A stretch of 64,000 bases of DNA from DATJLY01 sp035532935 (lineage in GTDB: Bacteria; Pseudomonadota; Alphaproteobacteria; ATCC43930; CGMCC-115725). The stretch covers positions 121,156 through 185,155 of the forward strand of contig DATKQE010000085.1 of assembly GCA_035532935.1 (NCBI GenBank). Reading direction: 5' to 3'. How positions within the stretch are numbered: position 1 is the first letter of the stretch; each line of letters starts with the position of its first letter. The position numbers and the translations under genes were made by a program. The notes under the pieces are model-generated. The model saw only the letters and a list, made by a program, of their open reading frames with translations, was not told where the DNA came from and did not search any database. Below are positions 32,437 to 40,212 of this stretch, piece after piece.

Positions 32437-33284
32437 CGGTCGCGACGGCATCGCGCGTGCCCGACGAAGCGGCAGAGCCGGTGGATGCGGGGCGGCTCGT
32501 GCGCCGCCTCGCGCGTCGCGAGACGGTGGGAACGGTCGGCGTCTTCGTGCTGTTCCTTGCCGCCTGGCAGTGGGGTCCGGGCGCGCTCGGCATACCGTCC
32601 TATATCGTGCCGACGGCGTCGGAATGCTGGTTCGAGTTCCTGCGCATGGTAACGCGCGACCAGCTCGCGCTGCATGTCGGGGTGACGGCGCTCGAGGTGG
32701 CGGTCGGGTTCGGGCTCGGATCGCTCCTGGGCATGGTGACGGGCTTCGTGCTCGGCATGTCGGCGACGGCCGAAATCGTGCTATCGCCCTACATCCTCGC
32801 GCTGCAGATCGCGCCCAAGGTCGCGTTCGCGCCGCTTTTCGTCATGTGGTTCGGCTATACCGTCTATCCCAAGATTCTCGTCGCCGTTCTGATCGTGTTC
32901 TTTCCCATCATGGTCAACGTGCTGACGGCGATCCGCACGATCGATCGCGATCTGGTCAACCTGGCGCGCTCGTTCACCGCATCGCGGTTCCAGGTGTTCT
33001 GGAAGATCGAGTTCCGCGCGGCGATGCCGCCGCTCTTCGCCGGGCTGCGCATCGGCTCGACGCTCGCCGTGATCGGCGTGGTGGTGGGCGAGCTGGTCGG
33101 CGGCAATACCGGCTTGGGATATCTCCTCGCCTATGGCGAGGGCGCGGCCGACACGCCGATGGTGTTCGTCGCGATCATCCTTCTCACCTTGATCGGCATC
33201 GTCGCTTATCTCGGCGTCGCGTGGCTCGAGGGGCGCGTGCTGCATTACATTCCCGCGCGCGCCGCCGGCGCCGAGGGCATCTGA
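32433..33284 (+). CDS. ABC transporter permease (SsuC/TauC type)
   Basis: A 283-residue inner-membrane permease with about six transmembrane helices. The EAA loop, which touches the ATPase, is recognisable around LARSFTASRFQVFWKIEFRAAMPPLFAGLRIG (residues 175-206). ATG 32433 overlaps the binding-protein stop. A charged N-terminal 30 residues precede the first helix. It completes the three-part importer of this operon. The Rieske gene follows 11 bp downstream. Confidence 0.92.
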   Translation: MTVATASRVPDEAAEPVDAGRLVRRLARRETVGTVGVFVLFLAAWQWGPGALGIPSYIVPTASECWFEFLRMVTRDQLALHVGVTALEVAVGFGLGSLLGMVTGFVLGMSATAEIVLSPYILALQIAPKVAFAPLFVMWFGYTVYPKILVAVLIVFFPIMVNVLTAIRTIDRDLVNLARSFTASRFQVFWKIEFRAAMPPLFAGLRIGSTLAVIGVVVGELVGGNTGLGYLLAYGEGAADTPMVFVAIILLTLIGIVAYLGVAWLEGRVLHYIPARAAGAEGI

Positions 33285-33295
33285 GCGGAGGCGTC

Positions 33296-34348
33296 ATGGC
33301 GATTTCCCCGATCGATGAAGCGGCAGTCGAACGCCTGGTCAATCGCGGCGTCGGCAATCTGTGGTATCCGATCGCGCCGAGCTGGATGGTGCATCGCGCG
33401 CCGGTCGGGCTGACGCGGCTGTCGCAGCCGATCGTGGTCTGGCGCGACGGAAACGGGCGCGTCCATGCGCTCGAGGACCGCTGCCCGCACCGCGGCGCGC
33501 GCCTGTCGCTCGGCTGGAATCTCGGCGACCGCGTCGCCTGCTGGTATCACGGCATCGAAATCGGCGCCGATGGCACGGTGGCGCGGGTCCCGGCGCAGCA
33601 ATCCTGCCCGCTCGAGGGGCAAAGCTGCGTCAAATCCTATCCCGCCGTCGAGCGCCACGGCGCCGTCTTCGCCTGGTTCGGCGATGCGCTTCATCCCGAG
33701 CCCCTGCCGCTCGCGTTGCCCGAGCAGCTGGAATCGCCGGACTGGAGCAGCTTTCTCTGCACCGCGCATTGGCGCTGCAATTATCGCTATGCGGTCGAGA
33801 ACGTGATGGACCCGATGCACGGCGCCTATCTCCATGCCGTCTCGCACTCGATGGCGCGCGGCGACAAGACCGCGGCGATGCGCGTGGTCGCGACGCCGAG
33901 CGGCTTCACCTTCGAGAAAGTGGGCCAGCGCGACGTCAATTTCGACTGGGTCGAATGGGGCGAGACCGGCGCGGCGTGGCTGCGCCTCGCCATTCCCTAC
34001 CGCAAGGATGCCGGCCCCGGCGGCAGCTTCTACATCATCGGCCTGGTGACGCCGGTGGACGAGCACAATTGCCGCGTCTTCTTCTGGCGCTGCCGCAAGA
34101 TCGAAGGCTGGCAGCGCGACGTGTGGCGGTTCCTCTACAAGACGCGGCTCGAGGGCCTGCACTGGGACGTGCTGGAGCAGGACCGGATCGTTCTCGAGGG
34201 CATGGCGGACGACGCCCGCGACCACGAGTTTCTCTATCAGCACGACACCGGCCTGTCGCGCATGCGCCGCCGCCTGCACCACCTCGCCGAGACGCAGCTT
34301 GCGGCGCTGGCTGTGTCCGAGGCGCGGGGCAATGTGGCGGCGCAATGA
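33296..34348 (+). CDS. Rieske non-haem iron oxygenase, alpha subunit
   Basis: A 350-residue terminal oxygenase component. The Rieske [2Fe-2S] ligands are Cys63 and His65 in CPHRGARL and Cys82 and His85 in CWYHG. The mononuclear iron triad is Asp172, His175 and His180 in MDPMHGAYLH, with the usual D-x2-H-x4-H spacing. It would hydroxylate or O/N-demethylate an aromatic substrate in the cytoplasm using electrons from a reductase. No ferredoxin or reductase gene lies in the window, so the electron donor must be encoded elsewhere. It matches the size of the single-component alpha subunits (phthalate 4,5-dioxygenase, VanA-type demethylase). It overlaps the SDR start (ATGA) and follows the importer closely. 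Confidence 0.92.
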   Translation: MAISPIDEAAVERLVNRGVGNLWYPIAPSWMVHRAPVGLTRLSQPIVVWRDGNGRVHALEDRCPHRGARLSLGWNLGDRVACWYHGIEIGADGTVARVPAQQSCPLEGQSCVKSYPAVERHGAVFAWFGDALHPEPLPLALPEQLESPDWSSFLCTAHWRCNYRYAVENVMDPMHGAYLHAVSHSMARGDKTAAMRVVATPSGFTFEKVGQRDVNFDWVEWGETGAAWLRLAIPYRKDAGPGGSFYIIGLVTPVDEHNCRVFFWRCRKIEGWQRDVWRFLYKTRLEGLHWDVLEQDRIVLEGMADDARDHEFLYQHDTGLSRMRRRLHHLAETQLAALAVSEARGNVAAQ

Positions 34349-35100
34349 TCACACTCGATGGCAAGCGCATCCTCGTCACCGGCGCGGCACGCGGCCTCGG
34401 CCGCGCCTTTGCCGCCGCCGCCGCCGCGGCGGGCGCGCGGCTCGTGCTCGCGGATGTGCTCGAGGACGAAGGCCGCGCCAGCGCCGCCGAACTCGCGCGC
34501 TCCGGCCGCGAGGCGGACTTCGTGCCGATCGACCTCGCCGAGCCGGAATCGGTCGCGCAGGGCGTCGCCGCCGCGGCCGCGCGCCTCGGCGGGCTCGACG
34601 GCCTCGTCAACAACGCAGCGATCGCCACCGGCATCGGCGGCAAGGGCTTCGAGGAGATCGACATCGCGACCTGGGACCGGGTGATGAGCGTCAACATCCG
34701 CGGCACCTGGCTCGTCACCCGCGCGGCGGCGCCCCATCTGCGGCGTTCCGGCCGCGGCAAGATCGTCAATGTCGCCTCCGACACCGCGCTGTGGGGCGCG
34801 CCGCGGCTCCTGCATTACGTCGCGAGCAAGGGCGCGGTCATCGCCATGACCCGGTCGCTCGCGCGCGAGCTGGGCCCGGACGGGGTCGCGGTCAACGCGA
34901 TCGCGCCCGGCCTCACCATCGTCGAGGCGACCGCGTACGTGCCGGCGGACCGCCACCGCCTCTATGTCGAGAACCGTGCCATGCCGCGCCGGCAGATGCC
35001 GGAGGACGTGGTCGGCACGGTCCTGTTCCTGTTGTCCGACGCCGCCGATTTCGTCACCGGCCAGTTGCTGCCGGTGAACGGCGGCTTCGTGCTCAATTGA
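34345..35100 (+). CDS. Short-chain dehydrogenase (dihydrodiol or alcohol dehydrogenase-like)
   Basis: A 251-residue SDR with TGAARGLGRAF at residues 12-22, NNAA near 90, the catalytic Ser in NVASDTALWG and YVASKGA for Tyr-Lys. The last 15 residues (FVTGQLLPVNGGFVLN) are typical of FabG-like enzymes. ATG 34345 overlaps the Rieske stop codon. In Rieske operons such SDRs often oxidise the cis-dihydrodiol or alcohol product, which is the likely role here. The frame extends far upstream but that part is antisense-like noise inside the Rieske gene. Confidence 0.88.
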   Translation: MITLDGKRILVTGAARGLGRAFAAAAAAAGARLVLADVLEDEGRASAAELARSGREADFVPIDLAEPESVAQGVAAAAARLGGLDGLVNNAAIATGIGGKGFEEIDIATWDRVMSVNIRGTWLVTRAAAPHLRRSGRGKIVNVASDTALWGAPRLLHYVASKGAVIAMTRSLARELGPDGVAVNAIAPGLTIVEATAYVPADRHRLYVENRAMPRRQMPEDVVGTVLFLLSDAADFVTGQLLPVNGGFVLN

Positions 35101-35115
35101 AGATGGAGAACGCCA

Positions 35116-35622
35116 ATGAGCGCCACGCAGAACAATCCCAACAGCCTCGAGGCGATCCTCGAGGGACGCATCGCCCGGCTCGCCACCCGCACCTATGATT
35201 GGGACGCCCTCAAGTTCCAGGCCGATTACGACCGCAAATACCGCCGCGCGCAGCTACGCTATGTCGGCACCGGCGGGACCGGCGTGGCGAACGACGACAG
35301 CGCCGTCCCGGCCGAGCATTTCACCTTTTCCACCATGCTGCTGCCGGCGGGCTGCGAGGGGCCGCCCCACATCCACACCGATGTGGAGGAGGTGTTCTTC
35401 ATGATGCGCGGCAAGATCCGCCTGTTCTTCGAGAAGGACGGCGAGACCTGGGAGACCGAGTTGGGCGAGCGCGATCTGTGCTCGGTTCCGGCCGGGATCT
35501 ATCGCGGCCTGCGCAACGACAGCGACGAGGACGCGCTCATGTGCGTGATGCTGGGCGCGTCCAAGCCCGTGACTCCCACCTATCCGCCCGACCATCCGAT
35601 CGCCAAGCTCAAGCGCAAGTGA
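35116..35622 (+). CDS. Cupin-domain protein of the oxygenase operon
   Basis: A 168-residue cupin. The first motif GPPHIHTDVEEVFFMMRGKIRLF supplies the HxH and Glu metal ligands. The second motif, ERDLCSVPAGIYRGLRNDS, is present but its usual His is replaced. The N-terminal 60 residues (starting NNPNSLEAILEGRIARL) are shared with cupins of aromatic operons. GGAGAACGCC precedes the ATG 15 bp after the SDR stop. It may open a ring or act as an isomerase, but catalysis is not assured. Confidence 0.83.
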   Translation: MSATQNNPNSLEAILEGRIARLATRTYDWDALKFQADYDRKYRRAQLRYVGTGGTGVANDDSAVPAEHFTFSTMLLPAGCEGPPHIHTDVEEVFFMMRGKIRLFFEKDGETWETELGERDLCSVPAGIYRGLRNDSDEDALMCVMLGASKPVTPTYPPDHPIAKLKRK

Positions 35623-35630
35623 GATCGCGC

Positions 35631-36476
35631 ATGGAGATGGACCTGCTCGGCTACGAGACCGGCGCGCCGCCGCCGCAGCGCGTCACCGCGCAGGGCCGCG
35701 CCATCGCCTTTCGCGAATCGGGCTACGACAACCAGCGGGTTCTCGTCCTCGTGCATGGCGTCGGCTCGCTCGCGGCCTCGTGGGGGCCGCAATTCGTGTC
35801 GCTGCCGCAGCACGGGCTGCGCGTCATCGCCTGGGACGCGCCGGGCTATGGCGGCTCGGACAAGCTGCCCGATGCGGCGCCGCGCCCCGACGACTATGCG
35901 GCGGCGTTGGGCGATTTCGTCGCGGCGCTGGGGCTCAAGCGCTTCGTCCTCCTCGGCCATTCGATGGGGGCGCTGATCGCCGCGTCCTACTGCCGCCGCG
36001 ATGCGGGCGCGCATGTCGAGAAGCTGATCCTGGCATCGCCGTCTTCGGGCTATGGCACGGCGTCCGAGGATGTGCGCCGCCAGCGCCTCGAGAGCCGGCT
36101 CGCCGACATGGCGGCGCTCGGGCCGGCCGGGCTTGCCGAGAAGCGCGCCGGCACGGTGCTGTCGCCCCAGGCGCCGCAGCGGGCGCTGATGCTGGTGCGC
36201 GCGGTGATGCGCGAGATGCGGCCCGACGGCTATGCCCAGGCCGTCGGCATGCTCGGGCGCGCCGACACCTTCGCCGATGCGCCCGGCATCGCCATGCCGA
36301 CCTTGGTGGTCTCGGGCACCGGCGACGGCGTGACGCCCGAGGCGGGCTGCCGGCGCGTTGCCGAGGCGATCGCCGGCGCACGCTACGAGCCGATCCCGGG
36401 GGCCGGCCATGCCTGCTATATCGAGGCGCCGGGGCCGTTCGACGCGGCGGTATTGCGCTTCATCGGTGCGGCATGA
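35631..36476 (+). CDS. Alpha/beta hydrolase (MhpC-like)
   Basis: A 281-residue cytoplasmic hydrolase. The oxyanion loop HGVGSLAASW is near residue 42, the nucleophile elbow GHSMG near 105, the acid VSGTGDGVTPEAG near 230 and the base GAGHACYIEAP near 260, so the Ser-Asp-His triad is complete. The size and layout match C-C bond hydrolases and esterases of aromatic meta-cleavage pathways. Alternatively it hydrolyses an ester or enol lactone. It ends inside the IclR gene start (ATGA overlap). It begins eight bases after the cupin stop. Confidence 0.9.
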   Translation: MEMDLLGYETGAPPPQRVTAQGRAIAFRESGYDNQRVLVLVHGVGSLAASWGPQFVSLPQHGLRVIAWDAPGYGGSDKLPDAAPRPDDYAAALGDFVAALGLKRFVLLGHSMGALIAASYCRRDAGAHVEKLILASPSSGYGTASEDVRRQRLESRLADMAALGPAGLAEKRAGTVLSPQAPQRALMLVRAVMREMRPDGYAQAVGMLGRADTFADAPGIAMPTLVVSGTGDGVTPEAGCRRVAEAIAGARYEPIPGAGHACYIEAPGPFDAAVLRFIGAA

Positions 36477-37279
36477 GCGACGCCAAAGCGGTGCCGGGGC
36501 TCGAGCGCGGGCTCAACATCCTGCGCCTGTTCCGGCGCGACCGTGCCGCCATCGCCCCGCCGGAGATGGCGCGCGAGCTCGGCATTCCGCGCTCGACCGT
36601 GCACCGCATCGTCGCGACGCTCGAGGCAATGGGCTTCCTGCGCCGGGTCGAGGGCGGCGGCGGCGCCTATGCACCGGGTTCGGCGGTGCTCACCATCGGC
36701 TTCGAATATCTCGGCTCGCTCGACATCGTGCAGCTTTCCAATCCGGTTCTGGCACGGTTGCGTGACGAGACCAACTGCTCCACCCATCTCGCGGTCCGCA
36801 ACGGCGCCGAGATGGTCTATCTGAGCCGCTACGCGAGCCGCGGCGGCGTCAGCAGCAACGTCAACATCGGCAGCACGCTGCCGGCGCATGCGACCGTGAT
36901 CGGCCGCGTCGTCCTGGCGGACCTCGCCGAGGCCGAGCTGGCGGCGCTCTATCGCGGTACGCGGCTCGAACGCTACACCGAGCACACGCCGACCACGCTC
37001 GCCGCGCTGATGACGCTCCTCGCCGAGGATCGCCAGCGCGGCTATGCGGTCAGTACCTCGTTCTACGAGCGCGGCGTGACCTCGGTGGCGGCGCCGGTGC
37101 GCGACCAGAGCGGCAAGGCGGTCGCCTCGATCAACGCGGTCGCGGTCGACATCGCGCTCGACGACCAGTTCCTGCGCGGCGGCCTCAAGGATCGGGTGCT
37201 CGCCGCCGCCGCCGCGATCTCCGCCATGCTGGGCGCGCCCGCCGCCCCGGGCGCGGCGGCCAAGCGTTTCGGCACCTGA
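36473..37279 (+). CDS. IclR family transcriptional regulator
   Basis: A 268-residue repressor/activator. The N-terminal winged helix-turn-helix is RGLNILRLFRRDRAAIAPPEMARELGIPRSTV... at residues 10-60 (helix-turn-helix around ELGIPRSTVHRIVATLE). The C-terminal effector domain carries the family pattern NIGSTLPAHATVIGRVVLA, then AVSTSFYERGVTSVAAPVRD. It probably controls this cluster, binding an aromatic acid. The operator candidate is at 30311-30345. The ATG overlaps the hydrolase stop. The last codons lie inside a 19-bp tandem duplication. Confidence 0.93.
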   Translation: MSDAKAVPGLERGLNILRLFRRDRAAIAPPEMARELGIPRSTVHRIVATLEAMGFLRRVEGGGGAYAPGSAVLTIGFEYLGSLDIVQLSNPVLARLRDETNCSTHLAVRNGAEMVYLSRYASRGGVSSNVNIGSTLPAHATVIGRVVLADLAEAELAALYRGTRLERYTEHTPTTLAALMTLLAEDRQRGYAVSTSFYERGVTSVAAPVRDQSGKAVASINAVAVDIALDDQFLRGGLKDRVLAAAAAISAMLGAPAAPGAAAKRFGT

Positions 37280-37298
37280 CAAGCGTTTCGGCACCTGA
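37261..37298. repeat. 19-bp perfect tandem duplication across the IclR stop
   Basis: The 19-mer CAAGCGTTTCGGCACCTGA occurs at 37261-37279 and again at 37280-37298. The first copy encodes the last residues and stop of the IclR protein; the second is untranslated. The pattern indicates a recent slippage-type duplication. Confidence 0.95.
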
Positions 37299-37313
37299 AA
37301 GGCAAGGCGGTCC

Positions 37314-38978
37314 ATGCACAACACACCGGCCACCACTGTCGGCGATGTCGTCGCCGCCGTGCTCGAGAGCCACGGCGTCGAATTGGCCTTCGGCGTGATC
37401 AGCGTTCACAACATGCCGATGCTCGATGCGCTGCACCGCAGCGGCCGTATCCGCTTCGTGCCGGCGCGCGGCGAGGCCGGGGCCGCCAACATGGCGGACG
37501 CGGCGGCGCGCGTCTCCGGCCGGCTCGCCGCCGTCTTCACCAGCACCGGCACCGGCGCGGGCAATGCCGCGGGCGCGCTGGTCGAGGCCGGCACGGCGGG
37601 AACGCCGCTGCTGCACCTCACCGCCGAGATCGACACGCCGTTTCTCGGGCGCGGCTTCGGCTATCTCCACGAGGCGCCGGCGCAGCTCCAGATGCTGAAG
37701 GCGGTGTCGAAGGCGGCGTTCCGCATCGCCCGGCCGGAGGACGCGTTTGCGATCCTGCGCGAGGCGGCGGCGATCGCGCGCACCGCGCCGGCGGGACCGG
37801 TGAGCGTCGAGATCCCGATCGACGTGCAGCGCGCGAGCGTGGCGCTGCCGGCCGACCTGTCGCCGTTGCCCATCGCTGCGGCGGCGCCCGATCCGGCGGC
37901 GCTCGACCGCCTCGCCGCGCGCATGGCGGAGGCGCGCCGTCCGCTGTTATGGCTCGGCGGCGGCGCGCGCGCGGCGGGCGCGGCGGTGGCGCGGCTGGCC
38001 GCGATGGGCGTGGGCGTCGTCGCCAGCGGTGCCGGCCGCGGGATTCTTTCCGACGACCATCCGTTGAGCCTCGGCGTCAATGGCGGCGCGCCGCCGGTCG
38101 AGAAGCTCTACGAGACGGTCGATTTCATGCTCGTCGTCGGCTCGCATCTGCGCAGCAACGAGACGCGCACCTATAATCTCAAGCTGCCGGCGGTGCGCGC
38201 GCGGATCGATGTCGATCCGGCGACCGAAGGGCGTTCCTATCCGAGCGCGCTGTTCGTTGCGGGCGATGCGCGGCTGGCGCTCGAGGGCGTGGCGCAGCGC
38301 CTCGAGGGGCGGCTTGCGCTCGACCCCCAATTTGCCGCCGACATCGCCGCCGCGCGGCGCGCGGCGGAGGCGGGACTGCGCCGCACCATCGCGCCCTATG
38401 CGCCGCTCGTCGATGCCGTCGCGCAATTGATGCCGCGCGATGCCCTCTGGGTGCGCGACATCACGCTGTCGAACAGCACCTGGGGCAACCGGCTGCCGGT
38501 GCTGCGCAGCCCGCGCGCCTCGGTCTATGCGATGGGCGGCGGCATCGGCCAGGGCCTGCCGATGGCGGTCGGCGCGGCGCTCGCCGGCGGCGGGCGCAAG
38601 ACCGTGGCGCTGGTCGGCGACGGCGGGTTCGCGCTGAGCCAGGGCGAGCTGGAGACGGCGGCGGAATCGGGCGCGGACATCGCGCTCATCCTGATGAACG
38701 ACGGCGGCTACGGCGTCATCCGCAACATGCAGGACAACGATTACGGCGGGCGGCGCTGCTATGCCGATCTCAAGGGCTGCGATTTCGGCCTGCTGGCCGA
38801 GAGCCTCGGCATCCCGCATCGGCGCGTCGCCCGGATCGACGAATTCCCCGCCGCCTTCGCCGCCGCGCTTGCGGTGCGCGGCCTCGCGATCGTCGAAATC
38901 GACATGCTCGCGATCGGCCCGTTCGCTGCCCGGGTCGGCGGGTTCCCGCCGCCGCCGGAATGGGCGCTCAAGCGCTGA
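37314..38978 (+). CDS. Thiamine diphosphate-dependent enzyme (acetolactate synthase-like), first of three
   Basis: A 554-residue ThDP enzyme of the acetolactate synthase/benzoylformate decarboxylase superfamily. The catalytic Glu is in PARGEAGAANMADAA near residue 53. The middle domain has a modified nucleotide-binding pattern (LLWLGGGARAAGAAV). The C-terminal pyrophosphate motif is GDGGFALSQGELETA with NDGGYG. It is 34 bp after the IclR stop, on the same strand, and probably part of that operon. Such proteins act as decarboxylases or carboligases on 2-oxo acids; a benzoylformate-type substrate would fit the aromatic theme. The sequence does not decide this. Confidence 0.85.
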   Translation: MHNTPATTVGDVVAAVLESHGVELAFGVISVHNMPMLDALHRSGRIRFVPARGEAGAANMADAAARVSGRLAAVFTSTGTGAGNAAGALVEAGTAGTPLLHLTAEIDTPFLGRGFGYLHEAPAQLQMLKAVSKAAFRIARPEDAFAILREAAAIARTAPAGPVSVEIPIDVQRASVALPADLSPLPIAAAAPDPAALDRLAARMAEARRPLLWLGGGARAAGAAVARLAAMGVGVVASGAGRGILSDDHPLSLGVNGGAPPVEKLYETVDFMLVVGSHLRSNETRTYNLKLPAVRARIDVDPATEGRSYPSALFVAGDARLALEGVAQRLEGRLALDPQFAADIAAARRAAEAGLRRTIAPYAPLVDAVAQLMPRDALWVRDITLSNSTWGNRLPVLRSPRASVYAMGGGIGQGLPMAVGAALAGGGRKTVALVGDGGFALSQGELETAAESGADIALILMNDGGYGVIRNMQDNDYGGRRCYADLKGCDFGLLAESLGIPHRRVARIDEFPAAFAAALAVRGLAIVEIDMLAIGPFAARVGGFPPPPEWALKR

Positions 38979-38991
38979 TCGGCGCCGCGCC

Positions 38992-39630
38992 TCAGCCCAA
39001 AGCGGCGGCGGCGATCGAGGTCACGCCGAGCGCCGCAAGTTGTTGCCGCGCGGCCGCGACCGAGCCGTCGATGTCGATGCCGCGGCAGGCGTCGTCGATG
39101 ACGATGGCGGCAAATCCGTGGCGTACCGCGTCCTGGGCGGAATAGAAGACGCAGAAATCATAGGCGAGCCCGGCGAGGAAGACGCGGCTGAGGCCGCGCT
39201 CGCGCAGATAGCCGGCAAGGCCGGTCGGCGTGACGCGGTCGTTCTCGAAGAACGTGGAATAGGAATCGATCGCGCGGTGGAAGCCCTTGCGGATGACGAG
39301 CGCGGCGCCATCGACCGAAAGCCCCTGGTGAAAGGCGGCGCCCGCGGTGCCCTGCACGCAATGGTCCGGCCACAGCACCTGCTCGCCATAGGACAGCGTC
39401 ACGGTGTCATAGGGCTTCTTGCCGGGATGGGCCGAGGCGAAGGACAGATGGCCGCGCGGATGCCAGTCCTGCGTCAGGACGATCGTGGCGAAGCGCGAGG
39501 CGAGGCGATTGATGACCGGCACGACCTCGTCGCCGCGCGGCACGTGCAGCGCGCCGCCCGGACAGAAATCGTTCTGGACGTCCACCACCAGGAGCACGTC
39601 CGCATCGGTGATCTGAACCGTGCCGTTCAT
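38992..39630 (-). CDS. pncA: Nicotinamidase/isochorismatase-like hydrolase
   Basis: A 212-residue cysteine hydrolase. The triad is Asp17 in LLVVDVQNDF, Lys115 in IRKG and Cys160 in YDFCV. Metal ligands D55, H57 in DWHPRGH and H90 in PDHC match the nicotinamidase pattern, so the enzyme probably deamidates nicotinamide to nicotinate for NAD salvage. GYLRERG and IDDACRGID are also conserved in PncA. ATG 39630 was chosen over an in-frame start 30 bases upstream. It converges on the ThDP enzyme with a 13-bp gap, and it is divergent from the DUF3775 gene, sharing an FNR-type box. Confidence 0.87.
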   Translation of the reverse strand: MNGTVQITDADVLLVVDVQNDFCPGGALHVPRGDEVVPVINRLASRFATIVLTQDWHPRGHLSFASAHPGKKPYDTVTLSYGEQVLWPDHCVQGTAGAAFHQGLSVDGAALVIRKGFHRAIDSYSTFFENDRVTPTGLAGYLRERGLSRVFLAGLAYDFCVFYSAQDAVRHGFAAIVIDDACRGIDIDGSVAAARQQLAALGVTSIAAAALG

Positions 39631-39677
39631 GGAAGGCTTCCTTCCGCCGGCCGGGATCATAACCGCAGCGGCCGGGC

Positions 39678-39720
39678 TTGATCCAGGTCAACGCGGCGCG
39701 CTTGCATGACGTGCCATAGT
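39678..39720 (+). promoter_or_regulatory. FNR/FixK-type box and minus-10 before the DUF3775 gene
   Basis: TTGAT at 39678-39682, a four-base spacer, then GTCAA at 39687-39691 matches TTGAT-N4-ATCAA at nine of ten positions. CATAGT at 39715-39720 is a minus-10-like element. If transcription starts near 39726, the box is centred at -41.5, which is the class II activation geometry of FNR/FixK proteins. The minus-strand pncA gene is the alternative target. Confidence 0.55.
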
Positions 39721-39759
39721 CGCGCAATGTCGCCGCGGTCGAAGGATAGAGGACCCATC

Positions 39760-40188
39760 ATGGCAGCAGCTCAGCCGGTGCCGATCGAACTCAATCTCGG
39801 CCTCGATACCGCCAAGTACATTATCGTCAAGGCGCGCGAATTCGACGCCAAGGTCGATCCCGTGGAGCCGGATCCCGGCTCCAACGCGGCCGACGAGGGC
39901 GAGCGCGAGATCCTCTCGGATTATGCCGACGACCCGACGCTCGCCGAACTGCGCGAAGCGATCGAGGATCTCGACGAGGATGCGGTCATCGACCTGATCG
40001 CCCTCGCCTGGGTCGGACGCGGCGATTTCGGCCGCGCCGAATGGGACGAGGCACGGTCGCTCGCCACCGAGCGGCATCGCGACCGCTCCGCCGATTATCT
40101 CCTCGGCATGCCCGCCCTGGGCGACTATATCGAAGAGGGATTGGCCGAGCTCGGCATCGCCGGCGTCGAGCCCGAGGATCGCCTGTAA
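39760..40188 (+). CDS. DUF3775 protein
   Basis: A 142-residue acidic protein of the DUF3775 family, nearly restricted to alphaproteobacteria. The N-terminal LNLGLDTAKYIIVKAREFDAK and the acidic middle (ILSDYADDPTLAELREAIEDL) are followed by the conserved segment DEDAVIDLIALAWVGRGD. The C-terminal stretch ends DYIEEGLAELG. No catalytic or membrane features are visible. The ATG 39760 follows AGAGGACCCATC. The upstream FNR-type box suggests oxygen-limited expression. Its function is unknown; a stress or dormancy role would be speculation. Confidence 0.85.
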   Translation: MAAAQPVPIELNLGLDTAKYIIVKAREFDAKVDPVEPDPGSNAADEGEREILSDYADDPTLAELREAIEDLDEDAVIDLIALAWVGRGDFGRAEWDEARSLATERHRDRSADYLLGMPALGDYIEEGLAELGIAGVEPEDRL

Positions 40189-40212
40189 GCGCCGCGCCGC
40201 GCCGGGGCCGGG

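Noticed and set aside
33361..34344. Long in-frame N-terminal extension of the SDR at 34345
   Set aside because: It lies entirely inside the Rieske oxygenase gene and has no SDR-like sequence; the ATGA overlap gives the natural start.
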